A stretch of 40,629 nucleotides of DNA from Oscillospiraceae bacterium (GCA_902776845.1 CACYRM010000029.1:1-40629), one strand, 5' to 3'. Numbered from the stretch's first letter, positions 1 to 7,420 are shown. Numbers and translations: made by a program. Notes: generated by a model not told the origin, from the sequence alone.

Positions 1-1
1 G

Positions 2-904
2 ATCAAGAGCATTATCTGCGAGGCGATCTACAATGACATGACCCTGATTCTTAATGCCGACGATCCGCTCGTCGCAAGCATAGGAAGAGACAGGGAGGAC
101 ACCCTGTATTTCGGCGCTGACAGACTTCCCACGGATACCGGGAAACACGAGGGTATATACGATGACGGAAAGTACTGTCCGTTCTGCAAAGGCCCGATGG
201 AATATGCGTATTACCACTATAATCACATCGGAAAATTCAGCTGCCCTCACTGCGGATTTACAAGGCCTGATACCGTTCACGCTCTGACATCAACACAGGA
301 GCAGGACGGCAAAGCTTCGATAACGATCGACGGCAAATATGATATCCCGGTATTCTTTACCGGTATCTATCACTGCTACAACATCCTTGCGGCATTTACA
401 GCTTCAACGGTTGCGGGGATCGATCCCGCGAAGGCTGCTAAAGCGCTCGGAGGATATATCCTTAAGTCGGGCAGGATCTCTGACTTCACTTTGGGGAACG
501 TTCAGGGAAGACTGCTCCTTTCAAAGCACGAGAATTCAGTATCGTATGACCGCTCGATCGATGTTGTCGCGAATGATAAGCGCAGGAAGAGCGTGATGAT
601 CATTGTAGACGCGATAAGCCGCAAGTATTACACATCCGATTCAAGCTGGCTCTGGGACATCAACTTTGAGAAGCTTAAGGATGCAGGTCTTGAGAAGATC
701 ATTCTCGCAGGTCAGTATTGCGACGACCTCGCGATAAGATTCGGCATCGCAGGTTTTGATGACTCCAAGCTTGAGGTTTTCGAGCAGGTTCAGGATGCGG
801 CAGATTACTGCAAAAACAATCTTGATTCATTCCTTTATGTGATCACATGTTTCTCCGACAAAGAGAAGATACTCTCACTGGTAACGGGGAGGGAACTCGA
901 ATGA
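2..904 (+). CDS. MurT-like Mur ligase family protein, 5'-truncated by the window
   Basis: The reading frame is open from base 2, so the true N-terminus, with the ATP-binding P-loop, lies outside the window. MurT is the ligase subunit of lipid II isoglutaminyl synthase, which amidates D-Glu of peptidoglycan stem peptides. Seen here: the Mur ligase LNADDP motif, then the four-Cys zinc ribbon typical of MurT (CPFC, later CPHCG with HIG upstream), then a DUF1727-type C-terminal domain containing SSWLWDINFE, close to the family's D-x-SWLWD signature. Odd: the usual KNPAG stretch of DUF1727 reads KHENS, so this copy is diverged. The stop overlaps the next start by four bases (ATGA), so the two are translationally coupled. 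Assignment to the MurT family is firm; the canonical reaction is doubtful because the partner lacks glutaminase residues. Confidence 0.85.
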   Translation: MKSIICEAIYNDMTLILNADDPLVASIGRDREDTLYFGADRLPTDTGKHEGIYDDGKYCPFCKGPMEYAYYHYNHIGKFSCPHCGFTRPDTVHALTSTQEQDGKASITIDGKYDIPVFFTGIYHCYNILAAFTASTVAGIDPAKAAKALGGYILKSGRISDFTLGNVQGRLLLSKHENSVSYDRSIDVVANDKRRKSVMIIVDAISRKYYTSDSSWLWDINFEKLKDAGLEKIILAGQYCDDLAIRFGIAGFDDSKLEVFEQVQDAADYCKNNLDSFLYVITCFSDKEKILSLVTGRELE

Positions 905-1623
905 AAGTAAGGATCCTTTACTTATATCCGGATTATATGAATCTCTACGGTGATAACGGCAACGTCAGGATCATGAAGAAAAGACTGGAAGACCAGGGCT
1001 TTGAGGTGGAGATCGTAAGCGGCACTGTTACTGATCCGAAAATCGCGATAGATGACGTTGATTTTGTCTATATGGGCTCGGGTTTTGAATCCAACAGGAA
1101 CTTTGCTGCGGACCATCTGAAGAGGTCCCTGAAAGAACTTACTAAGGCAATTGATGATGGTGTGCCTATGCTCTTTACAGGCAACAGCATGGATATCCTG
1201 GGAAAAGGGATCATCACTTCTGACTTCTCTCTTGTGGATGGTCTGGGGATCTTTGACTACACCTTCAAAGACAGTATCAAGAAACGCTATACGGGCGATG
1301 TGGTCCTCGAAGATCCTGAGACTAAAGAACAGTATGTCGGTTTTGTCAACCGCGCAGGTCTCCCTGAAGAGTATGAGGGATTTGCTTTTGATGCGGTTAA
1401 GGTTATAGGGGAAGTCCCGATCGAGAAGGACGGCGCGAGGAAGAATAATCTTCTCGGGATCAGTCTTATTGGCCCTGTCCTTGTCAAAAATCCGAAGCTT
1501 GCGGATTCATTCGTTCAGACCATATGCAAGAGGAAAGGCGTTGAATTCAAATATGTGGCTTATCCGCGTTCCGAGAGAAGCCACGACAAGACGCTCGATG
1601 CCCTCTTAAACGCTGACGCCTGA
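901..1623 (+). CDS. GatD-like type 1 glutamine amidotransferase homologue lacking catalytic Cys and His
   Basis: 240 residues, the usual GatD length. The start is the ATG overlapping the murT-like stop; an upstream in-frame codon at 847 would only extend into murT. GatD normally hydrolyses glutamine and passes ammonia to MurT. The fold markers are visible: the N-terminal YPDYMNLYGDNGNV, the GVPML..ILG segment around the nucleophile elbow, and GPVLVKNPKLAD near the C-terminus. However, where the family has P-x-L-x-x-C-G-G the protein has PMLFTGNS, placing Gly94 at the nucleophile. Where the family has Y-L-H-G-P it has SLIGP, placing Ile190 at the catalytic His. The GGGQD-like oxyanion segment is GSGFE. 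The pair is therefore predicted to be glutaminase-dead. It may be a paralogue beside a functional pair elsewhere, may use free ammonia, or may do something else. Confidence 0.85.
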   Translation: MKVRILYLYPDYMNLYGDNGNVRIMKKRLEDQGFEVEIVSGTVTDPKIAIDDVDFVYMGSGFESNRNFAADHLKRSLKELTKAIDDGVPMLFTGNSMDILGKGIITSDFSLVDGLGIFDYTFKDSIKKRYTGDVVLEDPETKEQYVGFVNRAGLPEEYEGFAFDAVKVIGEVPIEKDGARKNNLLGISLIGPVLVKNPKLADSFVQTICKRKGVEFKYVAYPRSERSHDKTLDALLNADA

Positions 1624-1670
1624 TTGGGACGCAGGTTAAACGCCTGATTAAAAGGAAAATATTTTTGTGA

Positions 1671-1676
1671 TATAAT
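1671..1676 (+). promoter_or_regulatory. -10 box (TATAAT, with upstream TGA) of the zinc-ribbon/TPM pair
   Basis: TATAAT preceded by TGA at 1668-1670 fits an extended -10. No convincing -35 is seen. The predicted start near 1683 would give a leader of about 14 nt that begins with the GGGAGGG ribosome site at 1684-1690. Confidence 0.55.
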
Positions 1677-1696
1677 ATCAATTCGGGAGGGATAAT

Positions 1697-2785
1697 ATGG
1701 CTGATACGATCAAATGCCCGAATTGCGGGTCCAATCTTACACTTAACGCTGATACACAAAAACTTGACTGCCCCAACTGCGGATCGTCATTTGATCCCGC
1801 TGCGATTGCCGTAACGGTAGATGAGCTTGAGGCAAAGCAGTCCGCGTCTGCCGGACAGACACAGACTCAGCAGCAGGCCCAGGCCCAGCAGGAGCCTCAG
1901 GAAATGCCCGAACAGACAGAGTTTGTCTGTAACGCCTGCGGCGCAAAGCTCGTAACGGATGCGCATACGGCAGCTACTTTCTGTGCTTTCTGCGGATCGC
2001 CTGCGCTGGTCGGAAAGAGACTTACCGAACAGTTCCAGCCGCAGTACATGATCCCTTTCAAGTATTCGAGGAGTTCCGCCGAGGCTGCCTTCATTAAGTG
2101 GGCAGGCAAGGGCAAGTGGACACCGTTCGGATTTGTATCCAAGAAGAACGTTGAGAAGATGACGGGACTTTATGTACCGTTCTGGCTCTTCAATATCAAC
2201 GCCACGATCGATGCCCACGGAACGGGCGATAAGATCCACTACAGAGGTGACGACGAGATCGTTGAGACATTCAGCTTCGACAGAAATGCCAAGCTCAGCT
2301 GGACGCATGTTCCGCTCGATGGCGAGACGAGGATCGATGATGCACTGATGGAAGCCATCGAGCCCTTTGATTTTGATGCTCTTATTCCTTACGACTACAG
2401 ATATCTTCCGGGCTTTTATGCCGACAGATATGACCAGTCTCCGCAGGATCTCGCGGGCCGTGCGACAAAGCGCGGAATGGACGGTATCGACAAGGCTCTC
2501 AAGGGCTCTCTGAAGGGTACTTTCGACCGGTTCAGCATCAAGCAGAACTTAAGCAAGATCGATACGATGGAAGCAAACTACGCGCTGCTCCCCGTGTGGT
2601 TCCTGTCTTACAAATACCGCAATAAGTATTACTACTTTGCCATGAACGGACAGACAGGTGAAGTTGCGGGTCAGATCCCCGTAAGCCCTGTCAAGAAGAT
2701 GATGTTCTTCTTTATCGTTCTCGGCATTCTGGCCGTTATAACAAGATTTGTCTTGGGCCTTATTATGAGGGGGTTCTGGGGATGA
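1697..2785 (+). CDS. Membrane-anchored zinc-ribbon protein (TFIIB-type zinc ribbon family)
   Basis: 362 residues. The N-terminus carries a zinc ribbon (CPNCGS, 14-residue gap, CPNCGS). A Gln/Ala-rich linker follows at about 47-75, then a second ribbon (CNACGAK and CAFCGSP). The middle is a globular region rich in aromatic residues (FGFVSKKNVEKMTGLYVPFW), and one or two membrane segments close the C-terminus (FFFIVLGILAVITRFVLGLI). Strong GGGAGGG ribosome site seven bases before ATG. The last four bases overlap the start of the TPM-domain gene, so the two products are probably made together. Homologues in Clostridia are usually uncharacterised and often sit beside TPM proteins; a role in envelope quality control is only inference. 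Double ribbons suggest protein or nucleic-acid contact on the cytoplasmic face. Confidence 0.8.
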   Translation: MADTIKCPNCGSNLTLNADTQKLDCPNCGSSFDPAAIAVTVDELEAKQSASAGQTQTQQQAQAQQEPQEMPEQTEFVCNACGAKLVTDAHTAATFCAFCGSPALVGKRLTEQFQPQYMIPFKYSRSSAEAAFIKWAGKGKWTPFGFVSKKNVEKMTGLYVPFWLFNINATIDAHGTGDKIHYRGDDEIVETFSFDRNAKLSWTHVPLDGETRIDDALMEAIEPFDFDALIPYDYRYLPGFYADRYDQSPQDLAGRATKRGMDGIDKALKGSLKGTFDRFSIKQNLSKIDTMEANYALLPVWFLSYKYRNKYYYFAMNGQTGEVAGQIPVSPVKKMMFFFIVLGILAVITRFVLGLIMRGFWG

Positions 2786-3663
2786 GCGAGAATCTTGATA
2801 TCAATGAAATGAACCAGTCGCAGGAGAAGAGTCCGAAGCTCTCGGTATTATCCGAGCTTAACGGCACATCCATAGGCGTAGGCATCGGTCTTATCTGCAT
2901 CATTATTGCAAGCGTGATATTCTATGTCTTTATGAATCTGTCACCCGCCAAGACCGTAAAGGTCATTGACGATGCTGATCTTTTCACGAGCCAGGAGCTT
3001 GAAGACATTACCAATTCGGCAAAGAAGCTCTCGAAAGACAAGGATATCAATGTCGTTATAGTAACGACAAATAATAAGGGTAAAAAGTATACCAATTCCG
3101 ATGAGGACGAGAAGCGCTTTGCCGAAGACTTTTACATGGAAAATGTTAAGACGGTTCCGCTTCAGAACAACTCCGGTGTCTGCATCCTTATCGATGTAAC
3201 CTTGGATTATCAGGGCGGAAGGTTCTTCTGGTTATATACATACGGAACAGCGCATTTTGCCGTTGACGATGACGACTGCTACAGCCTGTTCAGAAAGTAT
3301 TTCTCGCAATTGGGAAGCGGTGAGTACGGTACCGCGGTCAACGGTATTACCAATGATCTCGGAAAGTTCTCTTACCAGAGCTACGGCGCTATCGTATTCT
3401 TTACGATCATTATTCCGGTCGGACTCTCATTTGCTGTTACTGCTATTGCTTCACCTAAGAGAAGACTCGATAAGCTGCCTGCGATCAGCACTTATTCGAT
3501 CCCCGGAAGCAATATTGTCGAGAAGAATGATATCTTCAAGAGCAAAAAGGTTATCCATCACACGTCTTCAAGCGGCGGAGGCGGCTTCTCCGGCGGCGGA
3601 GGCGGCGGCTTCTCCGGCGGTGGCGGAGGCGGTTTCTCCGGCGGTGGCGGCGGACGCTTCTGA
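2782..3663 (+). CDS. TPM-domain membrane protein with glycine-rich tail (YgcG family)
   Basis: 293 residues. Membrane segment at about 32-53, then an extracytoplasmic TPM domain (about 58-200, beginning VIDDADLFTSQELEDITNSA and containing DINVVIVTT), a second membrane segment at about 205-226, and a tail from about 260 made of GGGGGGFS repeats. TPM proteins have a Rossmann-like phosphatase fold, and many have this architecture: a single domain facing out, then a membrane helix, then a flexible Gly/Ser tail. The start ATG overlaps the stop of the zinc-ribbon gene by four bases. The tail DNA at 3571-3660 is a near-perfect tandem repeat of about 24 bp (GGCGGCGGAGG-type) and should be prone to length change by slippage. 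Confidence 0.85.
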   Translation: MSENLDINEMNQSQEKSPKLSVLSELNGTSIGVGIGLICIIIASVIFYVFMNLSPAKTVKVIDDADLFTSQELEDITNSAKKLSKDKDINVVIVTTNNKGKKYTNSDEDEKRFAEDFYMENVKTVPLQNNSGVCILIDVTLDYQGGRFFWLYTYGTAHFAVDDDDCYSLFRKYFSQLGSGEYGTAVNGITNDLGKFSYQSYGAIVFFTIIIPVGLSFAVTAIASPKRRLDKLPAISTYSIPGSNIVEKNDIFKSKKVIHHTSSSGGGGFSGGGGGGFSGGGGGGFSGGGGGRF

Positions 3664-3704
3664 TGTGTTAAAATATCGCGAAAAATATTAAGCGAAGGAT
3701 AACT

Positions 3705-4430
3705 ATGCTCAGCATTGTCGTGCCTGCCTATAACGAAGGCGAACACATCTACGATAATCTCATGACCATCGATGAAGCACTCAGTGCTTTTACGTCCGAC
3801 TTTGAGATAATCGCGGTCAATGACGGGAGCAGCGACAACACCGGAACTGAAGTTAAGCGCGCGGCAGCGGATAATCCCCATATTAAAGATTACGGTTATG
3901 ACAAGAACCGCGGAAAAGGCGGTGCTGTCTCATGGGGCGCTATTAACAGTAAAGGTGACATAGTCGGCTTTATCGACGCAGATCTTGACCTTTCAGCCAA
4001 TCTCTTGAGCGGATACTATACCGAGATGAAGCTCGAGGACGCGGATATCGTTATCGGCTCAAAGATGCATAAGGATTCCAAGCTCGAATATCCTTTTATC
4101 CGCAAGGTCTTTTCGCTCTGCTACTATGTGATGCTGAAGATCCTGTTCGGTCTCAAGTGCCACGATACACAGACCGGAATCAAGCTTTACAGGGGTTCGC
4201 TCATCAGGGAGATCGTGCCTTTGAGAAGGATAGACGGCTATGCTTTTGATATCGAGCTTCTGGCCCTTGCCTCCAAAAAGAAGATCAAGCTTATCGAGAT
4301 GCCTGTTGAACTGAATTTCTCCAGGATCCAGTCATTCGGCAGGATCAAGTTCAGGGATGTCTGGAAGATGTTCACCGACACATGGAAGATCTGGTGGAAT
4401 CTCAAGGTCAGAAAGAATTACTTCAAATAA
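3705..4430 (+). CDS. Family 2 glycosyltransferase (polyprenyl/dolichyl-phosphate sugar synthase type)
   Basis: 241 residues, GT-A fold. It begins MLSIVVPAYNEG, then VNDGSSDNT for nucleotide-sugar binding, GKGGAVSWG, and the metal-binding DADLDLS at about residues 86-92, followed by DTQTGIKLYRG and a DIELLALA segment. This matches the DPM1-like subgroup, which moves a sugar from a nucleotide donor to a polyprenyl phosphate at the inner membrane face. There is no C-terminal membrane domain, so it resembles the soluble or peripheral form. Ribosome site GAAGGA precedes the ATG. It stands 41 bases after the TPM gene and may share its transcript. Donor sugar and acceptor cannot be read from sequence. 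Confidence 0.85.
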   Translation: MLSIVVPAYNEGEHIYDNLMTIDEALSAFTSDFEIIAVNDGSSDNTGTEVKRAAADNPHIKDYGYDKNRGKGGAVSWGAINSKGDIVGFIDADLDLSANLLSGYYTEMKLEDADIVIGSKMHKDSKLEYPFIRKVFSLCYYVMLKILFGLKCHDTQTGIKLYRGSLIREIVPLRRIDGYAFDIELLALASKKKIKLIEMPVELNFSRIQSFGRIKFRDVWKMFTDTWKIWWNLKVRKNYFK

Positions 4431-4594
4431 ACGATTTTTTACGGGCTTGCACGCCCATAGTAAATTGCCACATTTTTTCACGCATACTGACCCGAAAATG
4501 TAAATAATCGACTGCGTAAAAATCCAGGTTTTGCGATATACTACTCAAAGTGTGAAAATCCGCTTTGATATTATCAAAGCAAAAGAGGTTAAGA

Positions 4595-5176
4595 TTGGCT
4601 TTACATTTTGCTAAACGCATAACGGAATATAAACTTGCGAAGGAACTTTTTACCCGCGGCAAAGACATTATCTTAAGTCCCGAAGCCCAGGTAATGAAAA
4701 CATTCATACAGCACGGTGAGACAACAGTATTCGAGCACTGTGTCTCGGTTGCGAAATTCAGCCTTCTTATCGCATGCTTCCTCGAGAAGACCCTGAAGAT
4801 AGAATTTGACAAGGACAGCCTTGTAAGAGGCGCTCTGCTCCACGATTACTTCCTTTACGACTGGCATATCAAGGACAGTTCAAGAAGATTCCATGGCTTT
4901 ACACATCCGGGTGTAGCGAGAGCAAATGCCGAAAGGGACTTTTGCCTAAACGATATCGAGAAGGACATAATCGCCAAGCATATGTTTCCGCTTACGCCAT
5001 TTCTTCCCATGCACCGTGAGAGCTATATCGTAAGCATTGCCGACAAGTGGTGCGCGCTGGCAGAGATATTCAAGATCGATGTATCTTCCTACCTCATTTA
5101 CCGTATCAATTTCCGCATCGCGCTTATTAACGGCGACTATTCGATCGATTACGGTGAGACTTCAGTCGAGGTCTGA
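4595..5176 (+). CDS. HD-domain phosphohydrolase
   Basis: 193 residues from a TTG start at 4595, chosen because AGAGG lies six bases upstream; an earlier in-frame TTG at 4565 has no ribosome site. HD residues: FEH (first His), LLHDYFLYDWH (the HD pair), a later IIAKHMFPL, and the final Asp in IADKWCAL. This is the metal-dependent phosphohydrolase fold used on nucleotides and other phosphate esters. The closing SIADKWCALAEIF segment is typical of small stand-alone Clostridial HD proteins whose substrate is unknown. A possible -10 (TATACT, 4537-4542) precedes it. Neighbours (a glycosyltransferase before, a NUDIX hydrolase after) do not fix a substrate. Confidence 0.8.
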   Translation: MALHFAKRITEYKLAKELFTRGKDIILSPEAQVMKTFIQHGETTVFEHCVSVAKFSLLIACFLEKTLKIEFDKDSLVRGALLHDYFLYDWHIKDSSRRFHGFTHPGVARANAERDFCLNDIEKDIIAKHMFPLTPFLPMHRESYIVSIADKWCALAEIFKIDVSSYLIYRINFRIALINGDYSIDYGETSVEV

Positions 5177-5182
5177 TCCTGC

Positions 5183-5212
5183 TTGAAGTTCCGGCAGTAA
5201 CGCACGTATAAT
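5183..5212 (+). promoter_or_regulatory. Promoter for a probably leaderless NUDIX mRNA
   Basis: TTGAAG (5183-5188), 18-bp spacer, TATAAT (5207-5212). The start codon ATG at 5219 is exactly where transcription should begin, seven bases after the -10, and there is no Shine-Dalgarno sequence in the gap. Confidence 0.65.
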
Positions 5213-5218
5213 AACTTC

Positions 5219-5710
5219 ATGCGTATTGAGAATCTTACAACACTGATCTACATTACCAGAGGCAGCGGCTGCCTCTTTATCCGCAAGACCAGAAAAGGTG
5301 ATATGAATCTGGATAAATACCTCGGCATCGGAGGTCATTTTGAATCGGATGAATCCCCGGAAGAATGCGTTTTGAGAGAGCTTTACGAGGAGGCACAGAT
5401 CACCTCGGGATCACTTGAGGATTTCCGGTACAGAGGCCTCATTACCTTTATCTCTTCTGAGTATCCGACCGAATATATGCATGTTTTTACTGCATCACTG
5501 CCGACTGATTTTGAACTGCCTGAGAATGCCTGTGATGAAGGCGAACTGTGCTGGGTACCTTTGGCTGAGATCAATGATCTCCCAGTGTGGGAAGGCGATA
5601 AGATCATGTTCGATCATCTTTTCGGAGATAAGAAAACATCCGGGTTCTTTACGATGAAGTTCCGCTATGAAGGTGACAGACTGGCAGAACATGAGGAACG
5701 CTGCTGGTAA
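5219..5710 (+). CDS. NUDIX hydrolase (8-oxo-dGTP diphosphatase-like)
   Basis: 163 residues. The NUDIX box runs GHFESDESPEE...RELYEEAQI at about residues 41-63. Spacing matches G-x5-E-x7-REUxEE, with Gln in place of the usual final Gly. The N-terminal strand TTLIYITRGSGCLFIRK and the following GIGGHFE match MutT/YjhB-type enzymes that cleave nucleoside diphosphates linked to another group, including oxidised dGTP. The start is fixed because the fold begins at this Met, and there is no ribosome site, so translation is probably leaderless. It ends just before the regulatory leader of the MFS gene. Confidence 0.85.
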   Translation: MRIENLTTLIYITRGSGCLFIRKTRKGDMNLDKYLGIGGHFESDESPEECVLRELYEEAQITSGSLEDFRYRGLITFISSEYPTEYMHVFTASLPTDFELPENACDEGELCWVPLAEINDLPVWEGDKIMFDHLFGDKKTSGFFTMKFRYEGDRLAEHEERCW

Positions 5711-5718
5711 AGCGGCGG

Positions 5719-5747
5719 TTGTCAGTCCGGAACTTATATGATATATT
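5719..5747 (+). promoter_or_regulatory. Promoter of the MFS leader region
   Basis: TTGTCA (5719-5724), 17-bp spacer, TATATT (5742-5747). Predicted start near 5754, giving a leader of about 188 nt before the MFS start codon. Confidence 0.65.
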
Positions 5748-5782
5748 TCACCTGAACTAGAATTACGAAAGGCGCTTCTACT

Positions 5783-5869
5783 ATGTACTGGATAACACCT
5801 AACATTCAGCTTATGAACGGTTTTTACAGGGTGTCCTATAGGAGAAGTCTGCCTATTTGCAGGAAATAA
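5783..5869 (+). CDS. 28-residue leader peptide controlling the MFS efflux gene
   Basis: ATG at 5783 to TAA at 5867 gives 28 codons, with a weak AAAGG ribosome site about ten bases upstream. The peptide ends VSYRRSLPICRK. From memory this resembles leader peptides of Gram-positive ribosome-targeting-drug resistance genes, several of which end in a similar V-S-Y...C-R-K. The ORF lies between a good promoter (5719-5747) and a terminator that overlaps the MFS ribosome site. Its last codons make up the 5' arm of an antiterminator. Its likely role is not the peptide itself but sensing ribosome speed: stalling inside the leader would switch the downstream hairpin. It is too short for standard gene callers. 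Confidence 0.75.
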   Translation: MYWITPNIQLMNGFYRVSYRRSLPICRK

Positions 5870-5906
5870 CACCCGTAAAATATCACCATAAACAGCAGCT
5901 TCTCCT
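5840..5906 (+). promoter_or_regulatory. Antiterminator stem of the MFS attenuator
   Basis: AGGAGAAG (5840-5847), one bulged T, CTGC (5849-5852) pairs with GCAG (5895-5898) and CTTCTCCT (5899-5906): twelve base pairs with one bulge. The 5' arm is codons 20-24 of the leader peptide. The 3' arm includes the first six bases of the terminator stem, so the two structures exclude each other. A competing early fold, GGGTGT (5829-5834) with ACACCC (5869-5874) plus CTGC/GCAG (5849-5852/5859-5862), would hide the 5' arm when no ribosome is paused. Confidence 0.75.
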
Positions 5907-5937
5907 TTGTTCTCAAAAAGAAACAAGGAGATTTTTT
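5901..5937 (+). terminator. Intrinsic terminator overlapping the MFS ribosome-binding site
   Basis: TCTCCTTTGTT (5901-5911) pairs with AACAAGGAGA (5922-5931) with one extra T, followed directly by TTTTTT (5932-5937). The 3' arm contains the AAGGAG ribosome site of the MFS gene (5925-5930), so the hairpin would both end transcription and block translation. Confidence 0.85.
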
Positions 5938-5941
5938 ATTT

Positions 5942-7036
5942 ATGTCAAAACTTAACATTAAAAGGCAGCTCGGTCTGCTTTACATATCAAACTTCATGTT
6001 TAACATTTCGATAGCGGGCGCGGCGTGGGTGCTGCTCCTGGTATCGGACGGTTATTCGCTGGTTCAGGTCGGATTTGCAGAGACCGTATTCCACATCGTG
6101 AGCCTGATAGCCGAGATCCCTTCAGGAATGTTTGCCGATATGTTCGGCCGGAAAAAGAGCCTGATCTTGAGCTGTATCATGTCGATGCTGTCTGCTCTGG
6201 TCAGGGGATTCCTTCCGGGGTTCGCCTGTGTCTGCGTGTCTGTCGGCTTTTCGGCGCTGTCATATAACTTCATATCGGGAAGTGACAGCGCGCTTGCTTA
6301 TGATTCGCTTCTTGAAGAAGGGCAGGAGAAGAAGTATGACAGATACATATCGACCCAAACGGCGGTCTACAGGATATCGAACGGTATAGCAACGCTTTTC
6401 GCAGGCGTGGCGGTAATAATGGGCAACAGAAACGCGCAGATACTCTCTATTGCGATATCAGCCGTCAATATGGTCTTTCTGCTTTTCCTGCGCGAAAACA
6501 AAGTCATTCTGAAAAAGAGCGGCGACTCGCTCTCCAAGAGGTTCAAAGACGTAATAAGCGGCAGTCTGGGTTTCCTTAAAGGCAACAGGAAAGTCGCGGG
6601 CCTCATATTCAGAAATGCGCTCGTAGGCGGAATAGACGTTCTGCTACTGTTCTTCCTTCAGGCCAAACTTCCGATGACGGGGATCCCCGACTGGACTCTC
6701 GGACCTCTTCTGTTCATCATGTCGATGGGCGGCATTATAGGCGCTCTTGCCGCGCGTAAGGTTAAGAAGACAACGCTCGGCAAATTATTCGTCTTCTGCA
6801 TCTCACTCGCTCTTATAGGCCTTGTAAGCGAGTTTACGGGGGTGTGGTACCTGATGACATTAGGCGGCTTCTTAACGGCTTTTGCTGATGACCTGATCCA
6901 GATCAGGTCCGACATCGCGCTGAATCAGATGGTCCCGCCCGAACAGAGGGCAACGCTCATATCAGTCAACTCATTCTGCTTCTCATGCATCATGATAGTA
7001 ATGTCACCTCTGGCAGGGTTCATATTCTCGATATGA
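5942..7036 (+). CDS. MFS transporter, probable drug efflux pump under attenuation control
   Basis: 364 residues with about 10-12 hydrophobic segments. The loop motif between helices 2 and 3 reads GMFADMFGRKKSL, the MFS G-x-x-x-D-x-x-G-R-K signature. Proton-driven exporters of this size include macrolide and tetracycline pumps, but the drug cannot be read from the sequence. The regulatory context is the best functional clue: the gene follows a 28-codon leader ORF and a terminator/antiterminator pair, the arrangement used by resistance genes induced by ribosome-targeting compounds. The ribosome site AAGGAG is 11 bases from ATG and buried in the terminator stem. At 364 residues it is somewhat shorter than the usual 390-410, but both halves look present and no frameshift is evident. 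Confidence 0.85.
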   Translation: MSKLNIKRQLGLLYISNFMFNISIAGAAWVLLLVSDGYSLVQVGFAETVFHIVSLIAEIPSGMFADMFGRKKSLILSCIMSMLSALVRGFLPGFACVCVSVGFSALSYNFISGSDSALAYDSLLEEGQEKKYDRYISTQTAVYRISNGIATLFAGVAVIMGNRNAQILSIAISAVNMVFLLFLRENKVILKKSGDSLSKRFKDVISGSLGFLKGNRKVAGLIFRNALVGGIDVLLLFFLQAKLPMTGIPDWTLGPLLFIMSMGGIIGALAARKVKKTTLGKLFVFCISLALIGLVSEFTGVWYLMTLGGFLTAFADDLIQIRSDIALNQMVPPEQRATLISVNSFCFSCIMIVMSPLAGFIFSI

Positions 7037-7057
7037 TGCGGAAAACATAGGTTTTCT

Positions 7058-7085
7058 TTGAATAATCAGGCTTTTAGGGTAAGAT
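7058..7085 (+). promoter_or_regulatory. Possible promoter before the DUF4298 gene
   Basis: TTGAAT (7058-7063), 16-bp spacer, TAAGAT (7080-7085). It would start about ten bases before the ATG at 7102, where no ribosome site is visible. Weak -10 match. Confidence 0.35.
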
Positions 7086-7101
7086 TATCTTCAATAAAAG
7101 T

Positions 7102-7401
7102 ATGAAGAATAAAAAAGCAGTGGAACGTATAAACAGTATGGAGGAGATCTTTGACAGGTCTTCTGAGCTTATAGCCCGGCTTGAGGAACAGATCTCGGAG
7201 TTTGAGAGATTACAGTCTGACATTCAGAAACTTGAAGCATACTATACAGGCAAAGACTGGAAGAATGATCTGAGGCTTGATGAGACCGGCGGGCTTCCAG
7301 AGGGTCTCAAAAGAGGGGTTCTTTCGGAAGACGGCATCTATGATCTGCTCGAAAAAAACAAGGAACTGCTGTCCAGATTAAAAGAGGACGGACAGGCGTA
7401 A
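7102..7401 (+). CDS. DUF4298 family protein
   Basis: 99 residues, predominantly charged and helical, with a predicted coiled coil in the first half (SSELIARLEEQISEFERLQS). The second half carries the family signature: YYTGKDWKNDL, then LPEGLKRGVLSEDGIYDLLE. DUF4298 proteins are small, cytoplasmic, widespread in Firmicutes and without known function. No Shine-Dalgarno sequence precedes the start, so its mRNA may have a very short leader. The downstream cyclase-family gene is 79 bases away with its own operator-like palindrome, so co-transcription is uncertain. Confidence 0.85.
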   Translation: MKNKKAVERINSMEEIFDRSSELIARLEEQISEFERLQSDIQKLEAYYTGKDWKNDLRLDETGGLPEGLKRGVLSEDGIYDLLEKNKELLSRLKEDGQA

Positions 7402-7420
7402 AGCCTTGATAATACGGCAC

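Noticed and set aside
3558..3881. 107-residue minus-strand frame rich in proline
   Set aside because: It is the antisense of the glycine repeat tail of the TPM protein and overlaps the glycosyltransferase gene; no start signals.
4443..4456. GGGC-N6-GCCC hairpin after the glycosyltransferase gene as a terminator
   Set aside because: Only four base pairs and no T-run downstream; the T-run precedes it on this strand.
7041..7056. GAAAAC-ATAG-GTTTTC as terminator of the MFS gene
   Set aside because: Short AT-rich stem and only three Ts after it; too weak to call.
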